The notes under the pieces: model-generated
Seen by the model: the letters and a program-made list of their open reading frames with translations, nothing else
What the model was told of the DNA's origin: nothing
Database searches by the model: none
Origin: Streptomyces cellulosae
GTDB lineage: Bacteria > Actinomycetota > Actinomycetes > Streptomycetales > Streptomycetaceae
NCBI RefSeq assembly: GCF_000721105.1
Contig: NZ_JOEV01000025.1
Coordinates: forward strand, 186,001-250,000
DNA length: 64,000 nt
Reading direction: 5' to 3'
In this document: positions 37,636 to 46,866 of the stretch, piece by piece
How the letters are laid out: every line of letters begins with the position of its first letter
Numbering within the stretch: position 1 is the stretch's first letter
Program-made: the position numbers and the translations under genes

Positions 37636-38717
37636 CGGTGCTCACCCCGAACGAGACGCCCGTCGCCGAGGTGCCCAGGTCCAGTGGCACCCGGCTGGTG
37701 GACCGCGTCTTCAAGATGCGCGAACTGGCCATCCTGGTCGTCTTCCTGGTGATGATCGCCGTCACCCAGGCCGGCAACAGCGAGTTCCTGTCCGAGCAGG
37801 GCATCAAGGACCTGCTGCTGAACGCGACCATCCTGGTGCTGGTCGCCACCGGCCAGTCGCTGGTCGTCATCACCCGCAACGTCGACCTGTCGGTCGGCTC
37901 CACCCTCGGCATCAGCGCCTTCGCCGCCGGTGACTACCTCCAGGGCGGCGGCAACCCGGTCGTCGCCGTGGTCCTGGCGGTCCTGCTCGGCATCGGCTTC
38001 GGCCTGCTGAACGGCCTCCTGGTCAGCCTCGGGCAGGTTCCCGCCCTCGTCGTCACCCTCGGCACGCTCTACATCATCCGCGGCATCGACTCCATCTGGG
38101 TCGGCTCCCGGCAGATCACGGCGGCCGACCTGCCGGGCGGCTTCGTGGACTTCGGCTCCGGCGGCCTGGCCGCGGTGCCGTGGCTGGCGATGATCGCCCT
38201 GGTGGTGCTGGTGGCGACCGCGTACTACCTCAAGCACTTCGGCAGCGGCCGCGAGCTGTACGCTCTCGGTTCCAACCCGGAGGCCGCCCGGCTCGCCGGC
38301 ATCCCGGTCCGCAAGCGGATCCTCGCCGCGTACACCTTCTGCGGCGCTCTCGCCGGACTCGCCGGAGCGATGTACCTGGCCCGGTTCGGCAACGTCGACT
38401 CCGGCACCGGCAACGGCTACGAACTGACCGTCGTCAGCGCCGTCGTGGTCGGTGGTGTGGTCTTCACCGGCGGCTCCGGCAGCGTCTACGGCGCCGCCCT
38501 CGGCGCGCTGCTGCTGACCTCCATCAACAGCGTGCTGCCCGCCCTCGGCGTCAGCTCGGTGTGGGTGCTCGCCATCAACGGCGTCCTGCTCATCCTCGCC
38601 ATCGCGGTCGACCGGGTCGTCGCGCTCCGTGTGGCCACCGCCCTGAAGAAGAAGGCCGCCGCGGCCAGGACCACCACCGCGAAGGCTCCGAAGAAGGGAG
38701 ACGCCGGCCGTGCCTGA
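37632..38717 (+). CDS. rhamnose ABC importer permease 1
   Basis: 361 residues, BPD_transp_2 (RbsC-like) permease with about ten hydrophobic segments. The motif [20 protein letters not shown] is the family signature, [20 protein letters not shown] follows, and [19 protein letters not shown] is the ATPase-contact loop. A Lys/Ala-rich cytoplasmic tail ([18 protein letters not shown]) ends it. The start overlaps the stop of the 19-codon frame and has GGGAGGG upstream. It pairs with permease 2, which overlaps its end by 8 bp. Confidence 0.93.
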   Translation: MTVLTPNETPVAEVPRSSGTRLVDRVFKMRELAILVVFLVMIAVTQAGNSEFLSEQGIKDLLLNATILVLVATGQSLVVITRNVDLSVGSTLGISAFAAGDYLQGGGNPVVAVVLAVLLGIGFGLLNGLLVSLGQVPALVVTLGTLYIIRGIDSIWVGSRQITAADLPGGFVDFGSGGLAAVPWLAMIALVVLVATAYYLKHFGSGRELYALGSNPEAARLAGIPVRKRILAAYTFCGALAGLAGAMYLARFGNVDSGTGNGYELTVVSAVVVGGVVFTGGSGSVYGAALGALLLTSINSVLPALGVSSVWVLAINGVLLILAIAVDRVVALRVATALKKKAAAARTTTAKAPKKGDAGRA

Positions 38718-39717
38718 GTCACTCACCCGCGCCGTCCGCTGGGATACCGTCGTCGGCGCCCTCCTGATCGTTCTGCTCCTGCTGTCCTTCTCCACGGTGG
38801 ACGGCTTCGGCAACGCCCTCAACCTGTCGTTCCTGATCGGCAACACGCTGCCCATCGCACTGATCGCGCTGCCGATGACCCTCCTGGTGGTCTCCGGCGA
38901 GATCGACCTGTCGGTGGCCTCCACGGCCGGTCTGTCCGGCTCGGTGATGGGCGCCCTGTGGAACCAGGGCATGACGATCGAGACGATCATCCCGATCTGC
39001 CTGCTGCTCGGTGTGGTCTGCGGACTGGTCAACGGCCTGCTGGTGACCCGCCTGGGACTGCCGTCCCTGGCCGTCACCATCGGTACCCTCGCCGCCTACC
39101 GGGGCATCGCGCAGATCATCCTCGGCTCCGACGCGGTGACCGACTTCCCCACCCAGTACCTGGACTTCGCGGCCGGACGCATCGGGGACACCTTCATCCC
39201 GCAGGCGTTCCTGCCCTTCGTGGTGCTGCTCGCGATCGCAGTGGTCGCCCTGCACGCCACCCCGTTCGGACGGTCGCTGTTCGCGATCGGCGCCAACGAG
39301 GAGGCCGCCCGGTTCGCCGGCATCCGGGTCAAGCGGCACAAGCTCATCCTGTTCACGGTGACCGGCCTGATGGCCTCCCTCACCGGCATCTTCTGGGCGC
39401 TGCACTACGCCAGCGCCCGCTACGACAACGCCACCGGCCTCGAACTGTCCGTCGTGGCCGCCGTGTTGCTCGGCGGTATCGACTTCGACGGAGGCAAGGG
39501 CACGCTCGGCGGCGCCATCGCGGGAGTCTTCCTGCTCGGCGCGCTGCAGAACGTGATGAGCCTCCAGGATGTCTCCGCCCAGTCGCAGATCGTCGTCACC
39601 GGCGTTCTGCTCGTCCTCTCCGTGCTCGGCCCCCGGGTCGCACGGCAGATCTCCGTCGCGAGGGCGGGCCGCAGAGCCGCCTCGACTCCGACCTCATCCC
39701 TCAGCTCACCCTCGTAA
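38710..39717 (+). CDS. rhamnose ABC importer permease 2
   Basis: 335 residues from GTG 38710, overlapping permease 1 by 8 bp. RbsC-like membrane subunit: LLVVSGEIDLSVASTAGLSG, TRLGLPSLAVTIGTLAAYRG and the coupling loop GANEEAARFAGIRVKRHKLI. The non-identical pair of permeases forms a heterodimer, as in the Rhizobium RhaPQ system. The binding-protein gene follows after 13 bp. Confidence 0.93.
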   Translation: MPESLTRAVRWDTVVGALLIVLLLLSFSTVDGFGNALNLSFLIGNTLPIALIALPMTLLVVSGEIDLSVASTAGLSGSVMGALWNQGMTIETIIPICLLLGVVCGLVNGLLVTRLGLPSLAVTIGTLAAYRGIAQIILGSDAVTDFPTQYLDFAAGRIGDTFIPQAFLPFVVLLAIAVVALHATPFGRSLFAIGANEEAARFAGIRVKRHKLILFTVTGLMASLTGIFWALHYASARYDNATGLELSVVAAVLLGGIDFDGGKGTLGGAIAGVFLLGALQNVMSLQDVSAQSQIVVTGVLLVLSVLGPRVARQISVARAGRRAASTPTSSLSSPS

Positions 39718-39730
39718 AGGACTCATCGCC

Positions 39731-40816
39731 ATGCGCAAGTCGACCCTCCGCCGCACCTGTGCGGCCCTGGCCGCCGTCACCTCCCTCGCCCTGGCCGCCA
39801 CCGCCTGCGGCGGCACCACCAAGGAGGACGTGAAGAGCGAGAGCACCGGCTCCGCAGCCTCGGCCGGCAAGGCCGACCCGGGCGCGGCCCTCAAGAAGGG
39901 CCTGACCATCGGCTTCCTGCCCAAGCAGGTCAACAACCCGTACTTCACCACCTCCGACAAGGGCGGCGAGGCGGCCGTCAAGGAGCTCGGCTCCACCTAC
40001 AAGGAGGTCGGCCCGACCAGCGCCACCGACACCGCGGGCCAGGTGTCGTACGTCAACACCCTGACGCAGCAGCAGGTCAACGCGATGGCCGTGTCCGCGC
40101 AGGACCCCGGTGCCCTGTGCACCGCCCTCAAGCAGGCCATGAAGAACGACATCAAGGTCGTCACCTACGACTCCGACACCAACCCGGACTGCCGCAACGC
40201 CTTCGTCTCCCAGGCCAGCGCCGAGGACCTGGGCCGGACGGAGGTGCAGCTGCTCGCGAAGCAGATCGGCTACAAGGGCCAGATCGCGATCCTGTCCGCC
40301 GCGCAGACCGCGACGAACCAGAACACCTGGATCGACTTCATGAAGGACGAGCTCAAGGACCCGAAGTACAAGGACGTCAAGCTCGTCAAGGTCGCCTACG
40401 GCAACGACGACGCCCAGCAGTCGTTCCAGCAGACCCAGGGCCTGCTCCAGCAGTACCCGAACCTGAAGGGGATCATCTCCCCGACCACCGTCGGCATCAA
40501 GGCCGCCGCCCAGTACCTGTCCGGCTCCAAGTACAAGGGCAAGGTCAAGCTGACCGGTCTCGGCACGCCCAACGACATGCGCAAGTACGTCAAGAACGGC
40601 ACCGTCGAGGGCTTCGAGCTGTGGGACCCGGCGAAGCTCGGCGCGCTGGCCGCCCGTACCGCGGTCGCGCTGGTCTCGGGACAGATCACCGGCAAGGAGG
40701 GCGAGACCTTCAAGGCCGGCGACATGGGCGAGTACACCATCGGCAAGGACGGCGTGATCAGCCTCGGCAAGCCGACCGTGTTCGACGCGAAGAACATCGA
40801 CCAGTTCAACTTCTAG
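39731..40816 (+). CDS. rhaS: rhamnose-binding lipoprotein of the ABC importer
   Basis: 361 residues from ATG 39731 with AAAGGA nine bases upstream. The lipoprotein signal MRKSTLRRTCAALAAVTSLA / LAATAC puts the modified Cys at residue 26. The mature part is a periplasmic-binding-protein type 1 (Peripla_BP_4) fold: GLTIGFLPKQVNNPYFTTSD, VVTYDSDTNPDCRNAFVSQA and GIISPTTVGIKAAAQYLSGS. It should capture free L-rhamnose at the membrane and deliver it to the permeases. Confidence 0.94.
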   Translation: MRKSTLRRTCAALAAVTSLALAATACGGTTKEDVKSESTGSAASAGKADPGAALKKGLTIGFLPKQVNNPYFTTSDKGGEAAVKELGSTYKEVGPTSATDTAGQVSYVNTLTQQQVNAMAVSAQDPGALCTALKQAMKNDIKVVTYDSDTNPDCRNAFVSQASAEDLGRTEVQLLAKQIGYKGQIAILSAAQTATNQNTWIDFMKDELKDPKYKDVKLVKVAYGNDDAQQSFQQTQGLLQQYPNLKGIISPTTVGIKAAAQYLSGSKYKGKVKLTGLGTPNDMRKYVKNGTVEGFELWDPAKLGALAARTAVALVSGQITGKEGETFKAGDMGEYTIGKDGVISLGKPTVFDAKNIDQFNF

Positions 40817-40830
40817 TCCCTGGAGGGGCG

Positions 40831-41154
40831 TTGACCCAGCGTGTGTGCTTCCTGCTGAAGGTCCGGGCGGACCGTCTCGACGAGTACCGCGAGCGGCACG
40901 CCGCCGTGTGGCCCGAGATGCTCGACGCGCTCTCGGCCACCGGCTGGCACAACTATTCGCTCTTCCTGCGCGAGGACGGACTGCTCGTCGGCTACCTGGA
41001 GACCGAGGACTTCGCCGCGGCCCAGGCCGGTATGGAAGCCACCGAGGTCAACGCCCGCTGGCAAGCGGAGATGGCGCCGTTCTTCGAGTCCCTGGACGGC
41101 GCCCGACCCGACGAGGCCATGAAACCGCTCACCGAAGTGTTCCACCTCGCCTGA
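40831..41154 (+). CDS. rhaM: L-rhamnose mutarotase
   Basis: 107 residues. The start is TTG 40831, supported by TGGAGGGG four bases upstream; no ATG or GTG fits. MTQRVCFLLKVRADRLDEYR is the RhaM/RhaU N-terminus, with the conserved EYRERHAAVWPEMLDAL (His and Trp of the active site), GWHNYSLFLREDGLLVGYLE and the end FHLA. It interconverts alpha and beta anomers of L-rhamnose so that the isomerase is supplied. Length is normal for the family. Confidence 0.95.
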   Translation: MTQRVCFLLKVRADRLDEYRERHAAVWPEMLDALSATGWHNYSLFLREDGLLVGYLETEDFAAAQAGMEATEVNARWQAEMAPFFESLDGARPDEAMKPLTEVFHLA

Positions 41155-41204
41155 TCCCCGTTCGTCCCCTCCTCTTCCTTCGCACGACAATGGAGTCCCC
41201 CGAG

Positions 41205-42629
41205 ATGAAGAGACGTACACTGCTGGGCGCCGCCATCGCCGGAGCCGTCATGACCCCTGTCTTCACCTCTGGCACAGCCCGTGCTGCCGACCCCGGCCCC
41301 TCCGTCACCAAGAAGGGCACGACCCAACTCGACGGTCAGGCCATCTTCTTCGTCTCCTACGACGGTTTGGTCAACAACAACTCGTTCCAGAAGAACGGCC
41401 TGCTGACCTACAAGGGCTACCAGTACGCGACCTGGTACACCTCCACCGGCAACGCCGTGGTCGGCCGCCGTGTTCTCGGCGGGAGCAGCTGGTCGACCGT
41501 CACGCTGTCACACGTCCTCAAGGCCAGCGACTCGCACAACGTCATCTCCATGGGCGTCTCCAAGGTCGACGGCCGTCTGCACATCAACATGGACTCGCAC
41601 AGCAACGGCTACTTCTACGTGAAGTCCGTCGCCGGGCTGATGGACAATCCCGCCACCACCGGCTGGACCGCCTCGGTCCTCGGGTCCGTCCAGACGTCCA
41701 TGGACGGTCTCGCCCTCACCTCGCAGTTCACCTACCCTCAGTTCATCTCCACCCCCGAGGGCAAGCTGCAGCTCAGCTACCGCGTCGGAATCTCCGGCAA
41801 CGGCCGCAACGCCCTGGCCGAGTACGACGGTTCGACGTGGACGGCACTGGGGGAGTGGTCCAGCTCCACGGGCACGTACACCAGCTCGCACGGTTCCTCG
41901 ACCGCCCGCAACATGTACCTGCACGGCATCGACTACGACGTCAACGGCCGCCTGCATTCCTTCTTCACCTGGCGCGAACAGAACGCCGCCGTGATGTGCA
42001 ACAGCGGCGGCATCACCAACCACGACACCGGTTACGTCTACTCGACCGACCGCGGCCGCACCTGGCGCAACGACGCGGGCACCGTCGTGGGAACGACCGG
42101 CAGCTCCGACACCGTGGCCGTCACCGACAGCGGGCTGGTCGTCGACTCCCTCAACCCCGACCACTCGCTGATGAACCAGGAGAGCCAGTCCACCGACTCC
42201 TCCGGCCTCCCGCACGCGATCATCAGCTACGTCCCCGGCCGATTCGGCCAGTGCACCACCAACTACGTCAACGATCGCACCGCCAACGGCCGCGCCTTCC
42301 ACGTCCGCAAGAACTCATCCGGAACCTGGACGAAGACGGAGATCCCGGTCGTGCTCAACTCCAGTCAGCGCACCAAGCTGGTCCTGGACAAGTACGACAA
42401 CGCGTACGCGATCTTCCCCTACGGCCGTATCGCCGGCGCCTCGAAGTCCTCCGGGTACACCGACTGGACGCTGCTGTACGACGGCAGCGGCCTCAACGCC
42501 TTCGGCGAGGTCGTCATCGACGAGATGCGGATCAAGGCCGACAACGTCCTGTCGTTCATGTACCAGGAGAAGTCGAGCGGCACCACGCCCTCGGCGCTCC
42601 ACGTCGTCGACTTCGCACTGCCCGCGTGA
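41205..42629 (+). CDS. secreted BNR-repeat beta-propeller protein, possible rhamnose-releasing polysaccharide lyase
   Basis: 474 residues from ATG 41205 (GGAG nine bases upstream). The Tat signal MKRRTLLGAAIAGAVM ends at GTARAAD. The mature protein is beta-rich with a clear Asp-box (YSTDRGRTW) and fits the BNR_4 family. Seven-bladed BNR propellers of this kind include polysaccharide lyases active on rhamnose-linked glucuronic acid or ulvan (families PL24, PL25, PL42). Lying inside a rhamnose uptake operon, release of rhamnose from a plant or algal glycan outside the cell is a reasonable inference. Catalytic residues cannot be assigned from the sequence alone. Confidence 0.75.
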   Translation: MKRRTLLGAAIAGAVMTPVFTSGTARAADPGPSVTKKGTTQLDGQAIFFVSYDGLVNNNSFQKNGLLTYKGYQYATWYTSTGNAVVGRRVLGGSSWSTVTLSHVLKASDSHNVISMGVSKVDGRLHINMDSHSNGYFYVKSVAGLMDNPATTGWTASVLGSVQTSMDGLALTSQFTYPQFISTPEGKLQLSYRVGISGNGRNALAEYDGSTWTALGEWSSSTGTYTSSHGSSTARNMYLHGIDYDVNGRLHSFFTWREQNAAVMCNSGGITNHDTGYVYSTDRGRTWRNDAGTVVGTTGSSDTVAVTDSGLVVDSLNPDHSLMNQESQSTDSSGLPHAIISYVPGRFGQCTTNYVNDRTANGRAFHVRKNSSGTWTKTEIPVVLNSSQRTKLVLDKYDNAYAIFPYGRIAGASKSSGYTDWTLLYDGSGLNAFGEVVIDEMRIKADNVLSFMYQEKSSGTTPSALHVVDFALPA

Positions 42630-42660
42630 CCGGGTCCGTCGTACGACGTCAGGACGGTAC

Positions 42661-42676
42661 TGTGAAGGCTTTCCGG
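42661..42676. promoter_or_regulatory. possible autoregulatory operator of the rhamnose regulator
   Basis: TGTGAAGGCTTTCCGG, read on the minus strand, matches 10 of 13 bases of the importer operator TTGAAACCTTTCAC. It lies 33 bp before the regulator start. Confidence 0.45.
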
Positions 42677-42708
42677 TCACCCCTCGCCCCCCTGGAGGTA
42701 CCTGCCTG

Positions 42709-43734
42709 ATGGCCCAGTCGGTGGGTATCAAGGACGTCGCCCGTGCCGCCGGAGTCTCCGTCGGCACGGTGTCGAACGTCATCAACCGTCCGGACACGGT
42801 CGCCACCGAGACCCGGGCACGGGTGCTGTCGGCGATAGACCGGCTCGGCTACGTCCGCAGCGAGTCCGCGCGCCAGCTGCGCGCGGGCCGCAGCAGGATC
42901 ATGGGGCTGCTCGTCCTCGACATGGGCAACCCCTTCTTCGTCGACGTCGCGCGCGGTGCCGAGCGGGCCGCGCGCGAGGCCGGACTCGGTGTGATGGTGT
43001 GCAACAGCGCCCAGAGCCCGGGCGAGGAGGCCGACTACCTCTCGCTCTTCGCCGAGCAGCGGGTGCGGGGCGTGCTGCTGACGCCCGCCGACGCCACCGG
43101 CCGCAACATCGAGACGTTCCGCCGTCACGGCATTCCCTTCGTCCTGGTCGACCGGGTCGCCGAGGGCACCACCGAGTGCTCGGTCTCCGTCGACGACGTG
43201 GCGGGCGGCGCCCTCGCGGTACGCCATCTCGTCGACGCCGGCCACCGCTCCATCGCGTACGTCAGCGGTCCGCCCGGACTCAACCAGGTCCGTGACCGCC
43301 GTACGGGCGCCCTGAACGCGCTCGCCGAGGCCGGGCTCGGCCCGGGCGCTCTGCGGGAACTGCCCACCGACCGGCTCGACGTGGCCGCCGGCCGGGACGC
43401 GGGCGCCCGCCTGCTCGGCCTCGCCGACCGTCCGACCGCCGTGTTCTGCGCCAACGACCTGCTCGCTCTCGGTGTCCTGCAGGCCATGTACGCGGCCGGC
43501 GTCGGCGTCCCCGACGACCTCGCGATCGTCGGCTACGACGACATCGAGTTCGCCGCCGCCGCGGCCGTCCCGCTCACCTCGGTCCGCCAGCCCGCCGTCA
43601 CCATGGGCGCCCTGGCCGCCGAGCTCCTCCTGGAGGAGACCGAGGCGGAGACCGCACCGCGCGCGCACGAGCACCGTCGGGTCGTGCTCCAGCCCGAACT
43701 GGTGGTACGCCGCTCGAGCCTGTCGGCACGCTGA
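42709..43734 (+). CDS. LacI-family regulator of the rhamnose locus
   Basis: 341 residues from ATG 42709 with TGGAGG upstream. The LacI HTH is GIKDVARAAGVSVGTVSNVI and the hinge ESARQLRAGRSRIMGLLV; the sugar-binding core includes GNPFFVDVARGAERAAREAG, VDDVAGGALAVRHLVDAGHR and AIVGYDDIEFAAAAAVPLTS. It is last in the importer gene string and the only regulator in the locus. It is therefore the best candidate to bind the TGAAnnnnTTCA repeats at 24753, 24877, 35841 and 36005 and release them with rhamnose or rhamnulose. Confidence 0.92.
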   Translation: MAQSVGIKDVARAAGVSVGTVSNVINRPDTVATETRARVLSAIDRLGYVRSESARQLRAGRSRIMGLLVLDMGNPFFVDVARGAERAAREAGLGVMVCNSAQSPGEEADYLSLFAEQRVRGVLLTPADATGRNIETFRRHGIPFVLVDRVAEGTTECSVSVDDVAGGALAVRHLVDAGHRSIAYVSGPPGLNQVRDRRTGALNALAEAGLGPGALRELPTDRLDVAAGRDAGARLLGLADRPTAVFCANDLLALGVLQAMYAAGVGVPDDLAIVGYDDIEFAAAAAVPLTSVRQPAVTMGALAAELLLEETEAETAPRAHEHRRVVLQPELVVRRSSLSAR

Positions 43735-43821
43735 AGCGGTGACCGGGGTGCCAGGGCCTGCGAGCTGAACGGCCATTCAGCAGGATTTCATGATCCCGGG
43801 GGTCGGCCGCCGGAGGAACAT

Positions 43822-45171
43822 GTGCTGAACTGGGACGCGGCCCGCAATCCGTCCGTCCCGGGAGCCCTGTTGAGCCTCAGCTACCGCCAGCCCGGCGTCG
43901 TCCTCACCGACCGGCGCTTCACCGTGCCCCTCGACCACGACGACCCGGCGGGGGAGAGCATCGAGCTCTACGCCCGCGAGGTCGTCGCGAGCGACAAGGC
44001 GCACCAGGACCTGCCGTGGCTGGTCTACCTGCAGGGAGGCCCCGGCTTCGGCGCGAACCGTTTCGTCGGCAAGCAGGCCTGGCTCGGCCGCGCGCTCAAG
44101 GAGTTCCGCGTCCTGCTCCTGGACCAGCGCGGCACCGGTCACTCCACCCCCGCCAACCGGCAGACCCTCCCGCTGCGTGGCGGCCCCGCCGCACAGGCCG
44201 ACTACCTCGCCCGCTTCCGCGCCGACTCCATCGTCCGTGACTGCGAGGCGATCCGCCCGTCCGTCACCGGCGGCGCCCCCTGGACCGTCCTCGGCCAGAG
44301 CTTCGGCGGCTTCTGCGCGGTGCACTACCTCTCCACCGCCCCCGAAGGCCTGCGCGCCGTGGTGATCACCGGCGGCCTGCCCTCCCTCGACGCCCACGCC
44401 GACGACGTCTACCGGGCCGCCTACCCGCGGATCGAACGCAAGGTCGCCGCGCACTACGCCCGCTACCCGCAGGACGTCGAACGCGCCCGGCAGATCGCCG
44501 AGTACGTCCTGCACCACGAGCCGGTCCTCCCGAGCGGCTACCGCCTCACCGCCGAGGCCTTCCAGTCCCTCGGCATCCTCCTCGGCGGCGGCGAGGGCAG
44601 CCACCGCCTGCACTACCTCCTGGAACACGCCTTCGTCCGCACCCCGCAGGGCACCGCCCTGTCCGACGCCTTCCAGGAAGAGGTGCAGGGCCTCCTGTCG
44701 TACGCGGGCCACCCGCTCTACGCCCTGGTCCACGAGGCGACCTACGGCCAGGACGAGCGCCCCACCGCCTGGGCGGCAGAACGGGTGCGCGCCGAGTTCC
44801 CGCAGTTCGACGCGGCCAAGACCCTCGCCGGCGACGGGCCTGTGCTGTTCACCGGCGAGTCCGTCCACCCCTGGACGTTCGACTGCGACCCGGCGCTGCG
44901 CCCGCTGCGCGAGACCGCCGACCTGCTCGCCGCCCGCACCGACTGGACGCCCCTGTACGACCCGGCCCGCCTCGCCGCCAACGAGGTGCCCGTCGCGGCG
45001 GCCGTCTACCACGACGACATGTACGTGGACACCGCCCATGCCCTGACCACGGCCCGCGCGATCCGCGGTCTGCGCACCTGGGTAACCGACGAGTTCGAGC
45101 ACGACGGCGTCCGGGCGGGCGGCCCCCGCGTCCTGGACCGCCTGCTGGCGCTGACCCGCGACGAGGTGTGA
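43822..45171 (+). CDS. S33-family proline iminopeptidase-like alpha/beta hydrolase
   Basis: 449 residues from GTG 43822, with GGAGG five bases upstream; TTG 43870 (MSLSYRQPG) is an alternative. The oxyanion region [15 protein letters not shown], the strand [14 protein letters not shown], and the nucleophile elbow [14 protein letters not shown] with the Ser are clear. The C-terminal segment [20 protein letters not shown] carries the His region. A helical cap of about 200 residues lies between, as in MEROPS S33 prolyl aminopeptidases. There is no signal peptide. It probably trims N-terminal Pro from peptides in the cytoplasm. It is not obviously linked to its neighbours. Confidence 0.88.
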   Translation: MLNWDAARNPSVPGALLSLSYRQPGVVLTDRRFTVPLDHDDPAGESIELYAREVVASDKAHQDLPWLVYLQGGPGFGANRFVGKQAWLGRALKEFRVLLLDQRGTGHSTPANRQTLPLRGGPAAQADYLARFRADSIVRDCEAIRPSVTGGAPWTVLGQSFGGFCAVHYLSTAPEGLRAVVITGGLPSLDAHADDVYRAAYPRIERKVAAHYARYPQDVERARQIAEYVLHHEPVLPSGYRLTAEAFQSLGILLGGGEGSHRLHYLLEHAFVRTPQGTALSDAFQEEVQGLLSYAGHPLYALVHEATYGQDERPTAWAAERVRAEFPQFDAAKTLAGDGPVLFTGESVHPWTFDCDPALRPLRETADLLAARTDWTPLYDPARLAANEVPVAAAVYHDDMYVDTAHALTTARAIRGLRTWVTDEFEHDGVRAGGPRVLDRLLALTRDEV

Positions 45172-45224
45172 GGCCCCTGACGCCGGATGCCTGACGCCTG
45201 CCCTCACCGGCTCGATGTCCGGCC

Positions 45225-45263
45225 GATGTCACCGGCTGCTGTCACCGGCTGATGTCACTGGCC
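45225..45263. repeat. 13-bp tandem repeat, three units
   Basis: GATGTCACCGGCT, GCTGTCACCGGCT, GATGTCACTGGCC head to tail, just before the PIG-L remnant. May reflect local slippage. Confidence 0.8.
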
Positions 45264-45280
45264 CGGACCAGTCTGCGACC

Positions 45281-45656
45281 ATGACCGAGCCGAAGACGAC
45301 TCAGCTCCAGCCCATGCCCGACGACTGGCGGCGCGCCCTCGCGGTGGTGGCGCACCCGGACCATCTCGAGTACGGCTGCTCGGCCGCGGTCGCCGCCTGG
45401 ACCGATGCCGGCCGCGAGGTCCCCTACGTCCTCGCCGGCCGGGGCGAGGCCGGCATCGACACGCTGGAGCCCGCCGAGTGCGGTCCGCTGCGCGAACGGG
45501 AGCAGCGGGCCAGTGCCACGGTGGTGGGAGTGTCGGTGGTGGAGTTCTCCGACCACCGGGGCGGGATCATCGAGTACGGCACCGCGCTGCGCCGGGACAT
45601 CGCCGCCGCGATCCGCCGGCAAGCCGGCCGTCGCGTTCGAGGTCTTCGCACGGTAG
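45281..45656 (+). pseudogene. PIG-L (LmbE-type) deacetylase remnant with internal deletion
   Basis: From ATG 45281 the protein matches the first ~110 residues of Streptomyces PIG-L deacetylases ([60 protein letters not shown]) up to IAAAIRR. It then runs into the repeat region. In another frame 45618-45656 reads [12 protein letters not shown] and stop, the usual end of these proteins. About 120 residues between are gone, with a frame change at the joint. The zinc motif expected as AHPDD reads AHPDH, so a metal ligand is altered as well. Non-functional. Confidence 0.8.
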
Positions 45657-45663
45657 CCCCGGG

Positions 45664-45711
45664 CCCTCGGCCCTGCCCTCGGCCCTGCCCTCGGCCCTGC
45701 CCTTGGCCCTG
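45664..45711. repeat. 12-bp tandem repeat CCCTCGGCCCTG, four units
   Basis: Four units (the last with one C to T) directly behind the PIG-L remnant. They are followed by GGGGCAGGGCCCGGGGCC, which could pair with the units as a terminator-like structure. Confidence 0.85.
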
Positions 45712-45834
45712 GGGCAGGGCCCGGGGCCGCCGAGCGGGTGCCCTGTGCGGAAACGGCTTCCACAGCACGGCGCGTGCGTGGTTGGATCATCAGGCTTCAC
45801 AGGGCACCGGAGCCGGCCGGACATGGGGGACGGG

Positions 45835-46725
45835 ATGAACGAGACGGAACTGCTGGCGGACCGCTTCGAGGAACACCGCGGGCATCTGCGGGCGGTTGCC
45901 TACCGCATGCTCGGCTCGCTAACCGAAGCCGAGGACGCGGTCCAGGAGACCTGGCTGAAGCTGAGCCGTGTCGACGCGGGGGAGATCCACAACCTCGGCG
46001 GCTGGCTGACCACCGTGGTCGGCCGGGTCTGCCTCGACATGCTGCGCTCGCGCACCGCCCGCCGCGAGGACCCCCTGGACGACACCCACGTCCCCGACCC
46101 CGTCGTCCGCCCCCTCGTGCAGGCCGATCCGGAGCAGGAGGTCCTCCAGGCCGACGCGGTGGGCATCGCCCTGATGATCGTCCTGGAGACGCTGGAGCCC
46201 GCCGAGCGGCTCGCCTTCGTGTTGCACGACTTGTTCGCGGTGCCCTTCGACGACATCGCGCCGATCGTGGACCGCAGTTCGGCCGCCACCCGCCAACTGG
46301 CCAGCCGCGCCCGGCGCCGGGTGAGGGGAGCCGCTCCCTCGGCCGAGCTGGACCTCGGCCGGCAGCGTCAGGTCCTCGACGCCTTCATGGCCGCCAGCCT
46401 GGCCGGGGACTTCGAGGCGCTGGTCGCCGTCCTCCACCCCGACGTCGTCCTGCGGGTCGACTCCGGAGCGCTGGCCGGCGTGGCCGCGTCGAAGCTGGTG
46501 CATGGGGCCAGGACGGTCGCCGAACAGGCCATGCTGTTCCGGGAGTTCGCCCCGTTCGCACGGATGGCGCTCATCAACGACGCCGTCGGCTTCGTCAACG
46601 TCGTCGAGGGACGGGCGCAGTCGGTCATGGGCGTCACCGTCGTCGACGGCCGGATCACCGAGATGTACATCCTGGCCGACCCCGAGCGCCTCGCGGGTCT
46701 CGCGCTTCCGGACGCCCTCGGCTGA
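45835..46725 (+). CDS. ECF41/SigJ-type RNA polymerase sigma factor
   Basis: 296 residues from ATG 45835; the ATG at 45823 is also in frame. Region 2 is [20 protein letters not shown] / [13 protein letters not shown], and region 4 is [20 protein letters not shown] / [21 protein letters not shown] fused C-terminal SnoaL/NTF2-like domain (about 185-290) ends with [13 protein letters not shown], corresponding to the conserved NPDKL-like region that controls activity of ECF41 factors in cis. Such factors usually regulate an adjacent oxidoreductase or carboxymuconolactone decarboxylase gene. None is adjacent here, where a mobile element now begins. Confidence 0.92.
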   Translation: MNETELLADRFEEHRGHLRAVAYRMLGSLTEAEDAVQETWLKLSRVDAGEIHNLGGWLTTVVGRVCLDMLRSRTARREDPLDDTHVPDPVVRPLVQADPEQEVLQADAVGIALMIVLETLEPAERLAFVLHDLFAVPFDDIAPIVDRSSAATRQLASRARRRVRGAAPSAELDLGRQRQVLDAFMAASLAGDFEALVAVLHPDVVLRVDSGALAGVAASKLVHGARTVAEQAMLFREFAPFARMALINDAVGFVNVVEGRAQSVMGVTVVDGRITEMYILADPERLAGLALPDALG

Positions 46726-46726
46726 G

Positions 46727-46807
46727 TCAGGCGGCCACGGCCAGCGCGAGCGAGGGGCGGTGCGGGCCCACGACCCGTCCGTCCGGCAGGAGTTCACCGG
46801 TGTCGTC
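46727..46807 (-). pseudogene. 3' half of the DUF5999 gene split by the integrative element
   Basis: On the minus strand 46807 to 46727 reads DDTGELLPDGRVVGPHRP and SLALAVAA, then TGA. This is the normal C-terminus of Streptomyces DUF5999 proteins. Its N-terminal half lies at 59800-59675. Joining the halves at the shared GTCGTC gives an uninterrupted protein of about 67 residues. Confidence 0.9.
46802..46807. other. attL core
   Basis: GTCGTC, the point where DUF5999 coding sequence stops and element sequence begins, 60 bp before the integrase gene. The flanking attP arm reads GGGAATCCGGGTAG. A serine integrase would cross over within 2-3 of these bases. Confidence 0.8.
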
Positions 46808-46866
46808 GGGAATCCGGGTAGACCCCCTTTAGGGCGACGCTAGAGGCGAGCCCCAAGGAGGCACCG

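Noticed and set aside
46802..46866. tRNA 3' end as integration target
   Set aside because: No tRNA-like sequence is found at either end of the element; the split DUF5999 gene fully explains the target.
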